Shown here: positions 1 to 12,684 of the stretch, piece by piece
How positions within the stretch are numbered: the first letter of the stretch is position 1
Layout of the letters: the number at the start of each line of letters is the position of its first letter
DNA from: Certhia americana
Lineage: Eukaryota > Chordata > Aves > Passeriformes > Certhiidae
Direction of reading: 5' to 3'
Assembly: GCA_018697195.1 (NCBI GenBank)
Contig: CM031858.1
Location: 114,142,380-114,206,379 of the forward strand
DNA length: 64,000 nt
Program-made: the position numbers and the translations under genes
Notes under the pieces: generated by a model
Told to the model about the DNA's origin: nothing
Seen by the model: the letters and a program-made list of their open reading frames with translations, nothing else
The model's database searches: none

Positions 1-22
1 CGCGGGCTACCCCGACTGGTGA
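1..22 (+). CDS. SOX17: Probable C-terminal end of SOX17 (last codons and stop)
   Basis: Only six codons and a stop are visible. In frame 2 the sequence reads Ala-Gly-Tyr-Pro-Asp-Trp followed by TGA at 20-22. SOX17 proteins as I remember them end in a Tyr-Pro-Asp plus one hydrophobic residue motif, so the tail fits, although six codons alone prove little. Three other points support the call: the edge is CpG-rich, as SOX17 coding sequence is; a 3' UTR-like stretch with a polyadenylation signal follows; and RP1 lies downstream on the same strand, as in the mammalian SOX17-RP1 order. SOX17 is an HMG-box transcription factor of endoderm and vascular endothelium. The HMG box and the rest of the gene are outside the window. 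The alternative is the end of an unrelated gene or non-coding CpG-rich DNA. Confidence 0.5.
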
Positions 23-360
23 GGGGCTCGCCGAGCACGAGCAAGGACACTGAGCGGGGCGCCGGCCCCGCGTCCTATTAGTAATTATTTGAATCTCCTT
101 GGGACAGTTCCACGAACTTTGTCTGGCGGACATAAGCTGACTATACTGATTATCATGCAGGCTACTAGCCTCTTCGAACTGTTTTTGCTGGGGGGTTGTT
201 ACAGAATGTTTACGTCTTTTCTTTTTCGGTCATGCGCGTGATTACTGATGTTTTGGCAAAATCAGCAGTTCACTTGTTTTGCAGAACGTGTTTTTCGTTC
301 GTGTTGAAATGTATCTGTTTTTTGCATTTCCGGAAAATAAATGAATGTACAGCTGCTTCT
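23..360 (+). other. SOX17: Probable SOX17 3' UTR
   Basis: The first about 60 bases after the putative stop are CpG-rich. The sequence then turns abruptly AT-rich and T-rich, typical of a vertebrate 3' UTR. It ends near the AATAAA at 336-341. No splice acceptor or new gene start is evident. The exact cleavage point is inferred, and a longer UTR using a distal signal cannot be excluded. Confidence 0.45.
336..341 (+). terminator. SOX17: Polyadenylation signal AATAAA, probable SOX17 3' end
   Basis: A canonical AATAAA lies about 315 bases after the putative stop codon. A T-rich and TG-containing stretch (352-375) follows at the distance expected of a downstream element. Cleavage would fall near 355-365. 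The hexamer is also common by chance in AT-rich DNA. Confidence 0.45.
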
Positions 361-3300
361 GTCATTCTTCTTGGCCACGTGGCCCTTGAGTGAAACTACT
401 CTTAAATCGTTCATGCCCTAAGGCGATGCTTTCCGAAGGCAGATAGGATGTGATCCTTTCACCATGACAATGGGTCTAAAACGCCCCCAGGACCAAAGAT
501 GTTTTTTTCCCAGGTGTGGCTGTGTTCTTATCACAGCGCTTAATAGTCAGATCTCTCCTGCTGGTCTGTCTCTTGGAGTACAGAACATGTGATTGTACTT
601 GGGTGCATTTTATAGGTTTTTTTCCTTTTGATTTGAGTGCCTATTGTATTTGCATTAATGCATTGGGAAAAAAACTCCAGTCTGCAACAACAGAAGGTAG
701 GTAATTTTGATATACTAATTTTCACGTATGCGTGGAAATTTCTGGTTTTGGAAAATTGTAGTTGAGAAGATGACTTTACTGTACATAGTGATTTTTGTTT
801 GAACCAAAGGATTCACAGACCGGATTGAAGGTGTATGTAGAAATCATGTTTCTGCCACCTACCTTCAAGTCTGTTCGTGCCATATAGTGCCATCAGGTTC
901 ATGCTCAGTTTATATCAATGAGGAGAAAAAACAGTGCAGCTCAAGTACTCAGTTACTGTCTGAGTATCAATTGACCATTAAAAGGTTGGGTTTTTTTGGT
1001 TTTTTTTGTTTTTTTTGTTTTTTTTTTAGTACATCATCATTCTTATGTTTGCAAGATGCGGGCTGGAGTCAACTTGCAATAATTTTAGTCGAAATTTTCA
1101 GATATTTTAATTTGCAAATGACAGTTCAAAAATGTTGTTATCAGAAGTGATAGGCAGTAAGAAATATTTTTGGGTAAGCATGCTTCATCCTGCTTAGTTT
1201 ACTATCCTACAAAGTTTTTTAGGCTACATTGTGGGTCTTATTAACTATTGTGTTATTATTAGACTAGCTGTGGGTGGAGAAATCCTGCAAAAATTCAATT
1301 TGTTCAATTTATGCTTATAAATTGCATAAATTTTTATAAAATTGACACTGACAATTTTTTAAACCTATTATGGATGCAGAGCTGGCTGCATTTTCAAACA
1401 AATCTAGTCAAAACATGGGATTAGAGAATCTTTTATTTAATTATTCAGAAAATGTAATTATATTCAGGTCTCAAGAAGTTCTGATTATGTACACTGCCTC
1501 CAGTTTTTTACCAACATGTCAACACAATAGTGAAAAAAAATCACTTGAAAACCGCGCTTCCTTCAGTGTCGTAACCTCTTCTTCCCCACTTCAAGTTGAG
1601 AATGAGAAAAGTAGGAAAGCCAGTGTCTGATATTAAGGGGGTTGGGTGCAGGGTGGGAAATAAGACTGCATATTTGTCACTGTTTTAAAAGCATATTCAC
1701 ATCAATATATTTTTTTGTCTAGATAGAAATATTTGACATGCAAGGCAATCATACTCCTACAGTATGGGCTGCTAAAACTAGCAGGGACTACCTTTTCTCG
1801 TACCATTGCAGAAATGTTCTAAAAAAACCCCTCAGAATAACAGCAAACTAGATACTTTTAATAGATGTTTAGGTATATTGAAATAATATTAATTTTGTTT
1901 TCTTGCTTTTTTAATCAAAATATTTTCATCAAAATGTTGATTCACTACATACATCCTAAGACAATTTTTTTTTATTTAGTAGTATAGCCTCAGTACCTAG
2001 CTGAATTCTGTTGTAAGATAAAAAAAATCCTCCAGTAAAAGAAAAGGAAGGGAAGTAAGCTTAATTTGAGAAGTTCCAAAATAAGGTTAAAGAAATTCCA
2101 GGATTAAGGTTACCAGTTTAGCTCTAATTAACCTCGAGTGAATACCATTATAACATCAATATTAATTGTAAATGGTACATACATTTTTTAATGGAACTCC
2201 AATGCAGTTAATCCCTATCTTAAACAGAAGTCATACTTGGAGTTTGAAACTAAAATGCTCTCTAATTATAACACTTACAGCACTTTTTCCTTCCTGACAT
2301 CTAATTCCCAAATCAAATTCCCTTTGCCTTGCAGCTGTCCATCTAATACTGATTTCTACCTAGAACTTTTTCCATTATCTGCATAAAATGAAGCACCAAA
2401 TGAGGTGCTTATAAAATAATATCATCTAATTGTCTTTCACTCTGTGAGCCTGTATTTTAATCTGCTGCAAGGTAAAGGAAAAAATATTGTCAGTGTGTTT
2501 TTGAGGTAATGGTGTAGGACAACAAAATGATGATGGAGCTGTGGAATAATTGGTTTGATTTTCCTTCTGGGAATGACATCTGTCACATTGCCTCTGTATT
2601 TTCTATACCGTCACTTTTTGCTGTAGTCTCCTCTTGCACTCTGCCTAGTTTGCTCATGTTATTACTCACATAAGCCATTTTCTTATTCTGTAACAGGCTA
2701 TCCGCTCCCACCTGTTTTGTCTGTACTTTCTATTCTCAAAATACCAAGCTTTTCCCCTTTGTATGAAATTTACCTGTATCCTCTTCCTTTTCTTGGTGGC
2801 TTGCCTTTTTTTCTAAGCCCCTATTTATTTTTTTTTGTGTTCCTAGTTGCCCACTCTATATCCTTACCTCTGCTCCTCAGTGTCTCCTGATTGTTTCAGT
2901 TCCACCTGTGCCCTCTTTTCTACCTCCTTGCAACCTCCTATGAGGTAGCTACGCAAGCTGTTTATCCTGCCTTTCTTCTTCACATTTCATGGTTTAGTTC
3001 TCCCCGTGGTTTTCAGAGTTTCTAGCTTCTTAAGTTTTAACTGTAGACCTTGGGCCCTTTCCACGGAGGACAGAGGTAATCACACCTCTGATACTGAGGG
3101 AATGCTAAAAATTAAAATTACAGCGAAAGCATCTCAAAATCGATTTAATATATGATTGAAAAAACACATTTCACTTCCCCTATTTTCAGGAATATCTCAC
3201 CAGCATTAGCTGAAACTCTCATACTCTGCTGGAGTCAGCTGACTAGGACGAAAAATTTGTGGTCCAAATGTGTTGCTAAAGCTGTAGAAAGCTGACTTCA

Positions 3301-3519
3301 TGTTTTTTAAAAGGAAACTCTGAGATGACTTTAGTTGCAGGCACCTGTATCACTTCCAAAATCATCTGAGTCTATTTCTCAAATGCATTTGAGCATTCAT
3401 TTACGGAATGAGAAAGTCTGAAAAAAATGATATATTGGTTCAAGCGTAAACCAAGCATTTTCCAGTTCAAGCATACAACTAGTATTTTTTCAGAAAATCC
3501 TACGCAGGAGTGTTCAAAT
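361..3519. other. Intergenic DNA, no gene seen
   Basis: AT-rich non-coding sequence. It includes a T-rich low-complexity tract (991-1027) and a strongly pyrimidine-rich stretch (about 2615-2940). Short open frames here have no recognisable family, and no splice structure links them. Confidence 0.6.
991..1027. repeat. T-rich low-complexity tract
   Basis: Runs of seven or more T separated by single or double G. Confidence 0.9.
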
Positions 3520-3880
3520 TAGTGTTCTGGCCGGTCCAGAACAAAAATCAGCGTGCCTGGTTGGTCCGTGTGTGCCTGGCTCCCTGGAGTGGCGGGGGCT
3601 TGTCTGTGCAGCGCCCACTTTGACGCTGGTGTGGAGGCGAGGGCGGTGCAGGCTGGAGCGTTCCTCGCTCGGAGTCCCCGCTGCCCTCCCGGAGCTGCTG
3701 CATGAGGAGTTTATGGGCTGAGAAATGCTGTTATCTCTGCTGGATCTTGGCTACCCCAATCCACTCCGGTTATCAGAGCAGTTTCTGGAACAATTAAAGG
3801 GACTGTTTTCTTCTGTCGTGACGTATCACGGGTCATCATATATTCAAGGCCACCAGTCTGATAAGCTGGAAGTCAGGGTG
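3520..3880. promoter_or_regulatory. CpG-rich island with clustered GATA and SOX-type motifs
   Basis: This stretch is clearly richer in G+C and CpG than the DNA on either side, most strongly from 3530 to 3700. Its right half holds three GATA-type hexamers: TTATCT at 3731-3736, TTATCA at 3770-3775 and TGATAAG at 3859-3865. An AACAAT SOX-type core lies at 3789-3794. A TGACGTAT CRE-like octamer at 3819-3826 sits within the inverted repeat CGTGA-N4-TCACG (817-830 of the 3-kb block). It lies about 3.2 kb past the putative SOX17 3' end. I infer an enhancer or unannotated promoter; the motifs are short and conservation was not tested. Confidence 0.4.
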
Positions 3881-5076
3881 TGAAGGCTTTTAGGTATTTC
3901 AAACATATATATATATATTTTTTTAATTATTCAATTCCTTAGAGCTGTTCTGCAGACACCACATTGCTTTGGTGAGTTTTCCAAATTAATATGGTGAAAA
4001 CAATAATGTTCTCTTTGAAGATATTATTAAAACTATTAATTAGTTTATTAAGATTCTTAATTTTTCCTAAATGAATATGGACTTAGAAGAGGAATATTTT
4101 AAGTATTTTAGCAACCACTACATTTATGGCTGCATATGCAATGAGCACTACATAAATGCACATTGATATATAGTTAATCTTATATAATTAAATAATATAA
4201 TAAATAATAAATAAAAAAATAAATGATATAATTTTGTGTTATAGGTTGCATCTTATAGTATAAAATGGAGAAGACTAGGATAGTCATTGTAGCATAAAAA
4301 TTTTAACCATGGCAGCAAAGTCTTACAAATAAGACTCTTATCATGCCCCTATGATTTAAAAATGTATTTAATTAAATGGGCACATGGTCATGTGGAGACA
4401 AGGGATTTCTCATAAGGTGTCTTAATGTCTAGGTTGTATGCTGCATTTTGTATAGTTTGAGATTAATTGTAGTTCTGAGGTATCTCTCTTAGATTTAATT
4501 TAAGCATGAATATAGCTTATGTATCACTACATAACTGAAATTGCTAGGGCTCTTAAAATACATTAATGATGTAAGTAATCCAAGTTTTGAATTTTGAGGT
4601 AAAGAAACAGAAACACCCAAACATCATGGTCTACATGATGTCACCTGACACAGAAGAAAGTGAACGCTACTCATGATGTCATGAGTCCTTCAGTAAAAAG
4701 AATCTCAAAATGAAGAGCATAAGGAGACAAGTACAGAACATTTCAAAGCAAATCTAGAAATGCTCTTTGAGATGTTAGTAAATATATGAGACTGGATGCA
4801 GTCTCCAGAAATTTCATAATTAAATAAATTGCAAATTTGTTTCCAGCTGTTTTCAGACTCTTTCAGAACACTTGTTTTAAGAATGTTTTTCACCTACAGT
4901 GGAGCAGTAACAAGCAAAGTAAAAATGTTAGAGCTACTGAGGCTCTTTTATTATGGCTCTGTTCTCTCATTTTTATATAATTAATTTTTATATCATAGCT
5001 GTATTGTGATACAAATTAATTCCATGTACCTGACATTGAAACGTGCTGAAGTAAGATTTTAGAAACAAAGTTCTTA

Positions 5077-5078
<2 letters not shown>

Positions 5079-5114
<36 letters not shown>
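5079..5114. repeat. Poly(A) tract, 36 A
   Basis: An uninterrupted run of 36 A, overlapping AATAAA at its left edge (5076-5081) and followed by more A-rich sequence. It is the longest homopolymer in the window. Confidence 0.95.
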
Positions 5115-5116
<2 letters not shown>

Positions 5117-6148
5117 TTTAAAAAAAGAAACCAGCATCTTCTTCATTTTAATAAACAATAGTTCAGAGAAAGTAAATTTCCATCCTTTTCCTTATCAGAG
5201 CGAACTCATTTCATGGAGTATTCCACAGAGTTATCAGGGGAATATAGTTATTGTTCACTTTGAGGGTGGCCTCTACATTTACCCACAGAGAATATATTTA
5301 GGTACCAGCAAGTCTTGGGTTCTTTCCAAGGCATTGTGGAATTGCTTTATGGTGTCTGATTTACTTTAAAGCTTCTTGTTATTGCCATGTAGAAACAAAA
5401 TTTATCCTGCACACATCCTGTTTAAAACAAAAATTTGTCCCCTGTTGAACAAAGATAAAGAGTATTAGAATGTTTTTCTGGGTAAAGGTTGTGTCCAAAT
5501 TAACTAGAAAAGTGAATCAATATTTGTGAATTCATGGAGCTGAATGGTTTGATACCATACACATTCTGATTTCAAATGCCCAGATGAGTATTACTGTGGA
5601 ATAGCTAAAGTAGAGTCAGGTTATGTGGTCTTGATTTTTTTATTTTATGCTTCCATTATATTAGTGAAAGGTATCACTCCTACAAGTTTCTGTGAGCTAT
5701 ACTTCATCAGTTTCCTTGATTTACATACATAGTCTTTCTTAATATCAACCTATGAGAATTCTGCTTGTGCAAAATCAACAGTGAAAACTGGTTTTCCTGA
5801 GCAAGGTGAAGCAGATCTGCCCTCAGAAGAGCACAATTTGTATAAATTTCTCATACCTTTGAATTGGGTATGATGACTGAAAGTGTAATACTGCAGAAAT
5901 ACTCACTAGTACTGATGCAAGAACCTTGAATCACAATGTCCTGGGTTTGCTTGAAAAAGAATGTACTCAATTCACCACTATTTGGAGTTAGAGGTTAAAC
6001 CTGTACAGAGCTATTTAATGCATGGAAAACTTGCTAGAATCTGTCAAGGTGCAAATGTTGTTCCTTCTGTTCTCAGACAAAATTATTGAAGTTATTTCCC
6101 TACAAACACTACTGCAGAGTAGAACGTTAGAGAAGGCCAGACCTGAGT

Positions 6149-6243
6149 AAAAAACAAACAAACAAACAAAACATCAAAAACACCCCCCAAAAAACCCCAA
6201 ACAAACAAAAAACAGGGGGAAAAAAAAAAGAAAAAGAAAAAAA
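6149..6243. repeat. A-rich low-complexity block with CAAA units
   Basis: About 95 bases composed almost wholly of A with C or G interruptions, including consecutive CAAA units near its start. Confidence 0.85.
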
Positions 6244-6383
6244 TATCTATTTTGCTATTCCTGAATAGGTCAAAGTAATGGGGAATAACCCACTAGTTTG
6301 CACCTACTCATATATTGTCTGGAAATTCTTGCAGGAGATGTGAGAAATAACAAGGCTGCTATTTTGTTGTTGCATATTGAAAT

Positions 6384-6411
6384 GCAAGAGATCATCTGCA
6401 AGAGATCATCT
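6384..6411. repeat. Perfect 14-bp tandem duplication
   Basis: The unit GCAAGAGATCATCT occurs twice without a gap (6384-6397, 6398-6411). Confidence 0.95.
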
Positions 6412-9400
6412 TCTCCTTCAACCAGTTCTTAGTGTCCTGCAAGGAATCATAGAGAGACAGGTGTGTTTCATTCATGAGCCTGATTTCCAACTACAGCCCT
6501 TAAATCCTGCTTTACTAACTTCCCAGCAAATGTAGCATCACTTACTCTGTATCATTAATGTCTGGGATAGCTACCTTGATCCAGATGGGTTTATTGTACT
6601 GAGGGGTGGTTGTATTTATGTAAATAAGCTTAGATAATCACTCCTCTTTTCAGGATAGTCTGTTCTGTAGTCATTTACTGGCTGTTCTAGTTGCGAAAGG
6701 TAGAAAACTAAAATCTTTCAAAATCTGCAAAAAATGTCATCCAGATGAATTTAGTCTCAGGACAGACAATTTCCCAAAACAGCCTGCCACTCAGTGAAAC
6801 ACTTTCTTTAGAAATTTGACAGCCTTGACAAGATGTCAGGTAAAAGATCAAAATAAAAATTTTCTGCAATGAAATCACACTCAACACCACTTCTAAAAGA
6901 AGAAAAGAGTCGATTTGGAAAACCTGTGTGAGGGTTTTACCCCAACTGACAAATCTGAGGTTTTTATTCCATCATGTCCCAAGGTGACAAAAGAAGTAAC
7001 ACTGATCCAAGCTGAGCTACTTTTTTTCTGGCTTTAGTCCAGTTTTGCTCTGACAGTAGTGCTCATGGAACCCTCTGGTTAAAGTACCAGAATTGCAACA
7101 GAGCAGCACCTTACAACTTTTCTAGAGTGAAAACTGCTGTTACTAATTTGGCTTCATACTTTGCACATTTTAAACATGCAGAACAGAATTCAAAATTATC
7201 TATTCTACTTCATAAAAAGAAAAAAATCAAAGATGCACAATGAAGCCTTTTCTCTCAGGCAGCTTCATGCTGAGAATGTAGTTAGGTTGATGCAAAGAAC
7301 CATCCATACTGCCTCCCTTTAGGGTAAGTCTCACTGGGGAACATGACCATTAGATGGCTGAGAAAGTATAAGTAACACTTGACAACAATCTGTAGTTGCA
7401 CAATCTTAATTTTTATTAAAGAAGGTTATGATTTAGATTAGATTTTATTATTAAGATTATGATTTATGATTAGATTTCTTTATTAAAAAGTTGCAATGTG
7501 TTGTATGTAGCCTACATGCCGAAGCAGAGAGGCAATTGCTTGCTTGCATTTATAGATAATTATTTACTTTTAGCAGAATCTAAAAAAATTGAAGTGATGG
7601 ATACCTGAAACCTTTTAGGAGTAAGTTGGACATGAACACTCTTGCATTCCTAGCAACCTCATACTTCAGTCAGGATGAGGTATCTAGATTGACCTGGAAT
7701 GCATGAAGTACTTATAAACTACTTATTGCTATCAAAATATATGATCTGTGAATAATTCAGTCAATAAGAACTTACTGCTGTAGAGAAGCCACCTACAGCA
7801 GTAACACAACAAAACTTGTTCAGACTTGTTGTACTGCCTGACAGCCTTGACATAATTGTGCTATTTCCTCTATTTGTCTAACAGTCCCTGGCTACAACAC
7901 ACATCCTTGGGCAGCAATTTTCATTTCGCTGCTCCCCAACGTCCTTCACATAATTTGCTGTGCACACATGACTACAGTATTGCAGAAATAACTCCACAAA
8001 TCCTTGGCTTCAGCAGAATAATTAGCTGCCCTTCATCATCCACAATCCATTTGTTATCCATTTGTCATCCATTTTAGTTTGTATCTGTGTAATACCATAG
8101 CTTTTCACTTTATGTAGGAGGAATATTGGCTGCTAGTATTCTCCATTAGTTGTGGTCTGTTAATAGCAAGTGTGACTGGAATTGCACACAAGATTAGAAT
8201 TTTCCCTGAAGTGAAATACTAGAAATTCATGTGATTCCTTCTGCAACTACACCACCTCTGCAACCTGCAGAAAGCTAAGGGGAAGCTAAGTAGTCCCCTC
8301 TTCCTCAGGGAAGGACTGGTTTTCTTTGCTGCTATGTTTCCTGTGTTAGTCACTTTTCCATTCAGGACCTGCAGAACATGTTGCCAGCTGCACTTGGTAG
8401 CAACAAGTAACTCCCTTTCATTTTGGTTTGCAGCCATGACAACAAGGTTACTGCTTGTGTCTGTAACAGTGGCACTGCCATTATTGACACTCCTTTGTGG
8501 GTGAGAGTCTAAAACACCCCGTGGATGACCTGTAACCATAATATATACGTTTCAGAAGGTTATTAGGGAACCTTTTTTAATATACCACATCTTTTACTGT
8601 CAGTATGAATGTTTTTGTGTTTTATTGAGGTTAGAGATCCAAAGGAAAACCCAACAAACTTTTCCTATAATCTCCTCTCTCAGGTAAAATTGTATTCCTG
8701 TAGAGAAAATCTTACCAAACAGTCTTCATAGGCAAACATGTAATGTGGTATGTACTAATCTTTTCAGATACTTTTTCAGACTTTCTATTAATTTTTATTC
8801 ATGGTTTAGAGAATCCTTACCTCTGCTAGGGATAAAGTAACTGTAAATCTCAAAATAAGGAGAAGAATTTTTAAACATTTTATAGCTGAGTAAGATTGTC
8901 TTTAACTTTGTTGTTAAATTTAAGTCAGCAATAAGGCCACAGCATATTCCTGAGTTTTGGAAGAGTTTGTAATTATTTTGGTGTTCTATGTTCTCATCTG
9001 CATCGTGAGAAATATTCTCTCAATGTTTAAAATATATTTTTAATCAGTGGATTTTGAGACTCAAACACCTTCCAGATAATGCTATATTTTTTCTAAACTT
9101 GAGGGCCTGACACAATCTGAGATGTCCTAGGGGTGTTCAAGACAATAACACAGGGCTGGAAGACATCACATAGGACATGCTGAAGACCTGCATCCTCGTG
9201 GAGGAGCATCCTGACTGGAGCATGCAATTGCTCCTGTAGCATAAGTAGCTCCTTTTGGAGCTAAATTTATCACAGACCTGAGGTCTCCCTAAGTTTAAAC
9301 CTGGGAGTGAATCCTGGTGTCTGAGCGAGATAAAACTCCATTTCTGATATTCCCTCTTCAGCTGTCTCAAGTGTTTTGTGAAATTACTCGTTTGTAGATT

Positions 9401-12400
9401 GCCTGGAAATGCTCCAAGCTTCCCTTTGTGCCAAGTGATGAATAACAATAACAGTGTTGTGACGTCCCATATAAACAAACCACATTAACTCGTCTCTTCA
9501 TATTTCCTAAATTAGTACTACAGTAATATCCAGGAATTACAGATATTTTCCAGTATCCGTAGCCTCCATGAGTTCTCATGACTTACTTTAAAGCAAGAGA
9601 AACTAACTGATTTCCAAAGTTTACCTCTGTTATCCTTGATGACAGGAAGGCAAACAGTGTCAGTTTTAACTAAGAGTGTGTCAGCTTGGAAGGCTCATTT
9701 GTCAAACAAGTCTTTCCTCCTCTTACAGCAGGAGCAAGGAGACCATCCTCTGAAGCATTGCACTGTATTTATAGCATCTTAAATGCAAAGCACTGAGGAA
9801 GGGAAACTAATGGAAAATATAACAGTAGTGAAGAAAGGAGGATAAAAATGATCCAAGTGGGAAGGTAGTGAGGCAATTAGATTTGTCTCTATGAGGCCTT
9901 TAAATCAGAAGTTCTATACTTCTAGCTGCTGAAATTTTAAAAAATGGTTGCTTTGCAATCTCTAATTTTCTAAAAATAATGATGTTGTCACTGGTGGAAA
10001 CTGATGGTGGAAAATCTAAAAATATGAGGTAACTTATTGAGAATAGTCATGACATTCTGTTTTACTACCCTGAAGAAGATTCCCTGAAATAAAAAAGGGT
10101 TATAGTATTTTTCTTAAGGAAAGCCTGACATTTGCAAATCCTTTGGCCTAAGGCTGGTAATCAGAAAGACATTAAGCCAAATAATTAACATTACAAGTGG
10201 TAAGAGGATAAAGAAACAAAACAAAACCAAACAGATTTTCAAGAATAAATTTTATCAATTCAGCATGATTTCCGATGTTAGCAGAGTAAGTAGTTGAGTG
10301 TTTAAGGGTGATGCAGCATATGTAGCTTGATGATATTAGGAGTTTTAATATTGTTATATGCTACTTCACCTAAATTTGGGAGACATGGACCAGATTAAAT
10401 CACAGATAATCACAGTTACCAATGCCTTTAACTATAAAAGTTCTTTCAGATGGTCCATTTCTTTACCTTTTGCATTTAATAATGAGTCAGAAGCATAGAC
10501 TATACTTAACAAAATTTCTGGATTTTGCTAGCTTGGGTAGAGCTGGAAACATTGTAAATGATAAAATGAGAAGCTAAAACTACCCTGGTAATTTGGAGAC
10601 ATAGCCTGATAACAGCAAGAAGAACTTCTATTAAGGAAAGCACAAATAACAAAAGCACAAATATAAATAAAAGAATAACTGACTTTGGGAATGTTGTTAG
10701 GAAAAAAAAAAGGGAAAAAAGGCAACAGTTGAATGTGAATTAAGCCATTTACTCAGCAGAATACTGTGAGTTATGGATAGTTCAGTTGGAACAGTTTGAG
10801 TAGTTGCTGTTTCTTGGTGGGGAATTACTGCATCTCATCTGAGACATAATAACTGACTGCAGTTACATTCCCAGTCCCCTGCAGTGTAAAATAACATATA
10901 TTACCTTAATTTCTTTTTTTTTTTTCTTTTCTTTTTAAGTCACATTTCTAATGATCTGAGTCAACAAAGCTGCTGAGAAAAAAAAAGCAGAGTTCATCTT
11001 GGCAAGCATGAAGAAGAACATGTGACACCCAGGAGTTAATTATTTCACTATAAGAGACCTCAGGTGAGCACTGCATCTATGTTTGCACAGCACACTTGAA
11101 GAAAGAGATAACTTAAGGGTGGGGACAGAGCTTTGAAAACATCATTTGTGAGTCGAGACTCAATTTCAAGGCTCAATTTCTGCTTACAAATGATGGTGAC
11201 CATTTGTTCTCTTTGGTCACAAGGCAAAATTATTTTTCTAAATTTATTTTCCCCCTAACATAAATAAAGTACCATTAGTGTTTTCGATGCAAACAGAATT
11301 GCTCTAGATTTAAGAAATTGCTTCCACAATACAAAAATATGGTGGATCAATTACTATTTCAGAGATTGTCAGGACATGCATTTTGATGTTTTGCTTTATC
11401 AAAAAAACTGCAGAAAGTTCTTCAAGTTTGTTAGCAGGGTACAAAAGTAGGGCTTCTCTCTTGTTTCTTGAATTGGATCCCAGCAGTGAGGAAATGGTGT
11501 GCAACAGACCATAGGCAAAATAACTGAGCTAAGTACAAATAAATACCACAGGGAATTCCCATCTGGTGGCTTCTCAGGGCATTCCTCTCACCCAGCTGTA
11601 CAGTGAAGGACTCCCCCACCTCCCTTTTCGCTTGCTCATCTGAAATAATCCCAGGTACTCAGCTCCCTCAGACTGTTCCCCATTTCACCATCAGTAACCT
11701 CCCACACTCTTCCCCATCTTTAGAGCCCCTATACAGGAGCAGGCACCTCCTCTTGGCAGTAGTAAGTAATAGAGTCTTGTTCATGAGATGATCTGTAATT
11801 TTACAGAAATTTAGTTTATTAAATATTTTACATAGTATTTCACAGGGAGCACCACATACTGCTGCATACCTATAATCAGTTCCTACAATATATGCTCTGT
11901 GTGACTCTATTTTATAATTTGCATGAATATTTTTATATTAATATTTTCCTTAACATGAAGAGTCATGCATGCAGGGGCACATCTTATTCTTAGAGTGTAC
12001 CTGACCCCATTAATCTCTGTAATGTGTGGTAAGAAAGTTAAAGTCATCTACTGCATGTAAATGTTTCTGCAAATTTAAAGTGAAAAGTTTTCTAAAGCAA
12101 AGCTCAGACTCTGAATTTAAATTTGATCTCACAGAGAAAGTGGGAAATTATCACTACAAAATTGGCTTTAATCTTATAATTTTACTCATGTAACATGATA
12201 TTGTTTTAAGATTGCCATCTGCATTTTGGAAGAGGGCAATCAGAAAAGAGCCCCACACTAGATATTGTATAATTAAGTACAATATAAAAGCCCCCCAACT
12301 CAGAAAGAGATTGCAATTAAGAGACCAGCCATGATGAAAGTCAGAGATTTGAGTCAAGGAAGAATAATATTCAGTTCATTCCTTTTTAAGAGAAGTTATT

Positions 12401-12684
12401 ATTTTTGGAAGTATACAGGGAGCAAAACTAAGCATTCCAGGAGTATAGTTTTCTGCATGCATTGCAGTGAAAAGAAATGTGTATATATGTGCATAAAAAT
12501 ATAAAAAATTTTCATCTTTCATTTTTTCCCCACTGCAGCTTACCTGGAAAAATGAATGGATAAGTATTTTTCACATTTTAGTGCCTATTAAATAAAGTAC
12601 TTGATAGCTCTGTTTGTTGACAGCCTCCTGTAGAGTGCCTTAATAGCGAAGTGCTAGCTGTTGAACAGATAAGGGCATCTCCTT

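Larger units (their letters stand above)
3881..12684. other. Intergenic DNA, no gene seen
   Basis: AT-rich sequence with simple repeats (AT-dinucleotide run near 3906-3920, A36 tract at 5079-5114, A-rich CAAA-type block near 6149-6243, T-rich block near 10912-10936). A perfect 14-bp tandem duplication lies at 6384-6411. Open frames up to about 113 codons occur but show no recognised domain. Confidence 0.6.

Noticed and set aside
780..787. Pumilio-type word TGTACATA downstream of the putative SOX17 end
   Set aside because: It lies beyond the likely polyadenylation site and is common in AT-rich DNA.
8219..8539. 106-codon open frame on the minus strand
   Set aside because: No recognisable domain, no splice context, and not unusual for chance in 64 kb; composition is like the flanks.
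9137..9478. 113-codon open frame on the minus strand
   Set aside because: No family resemblance and no promoter or exon signals; likely chance.
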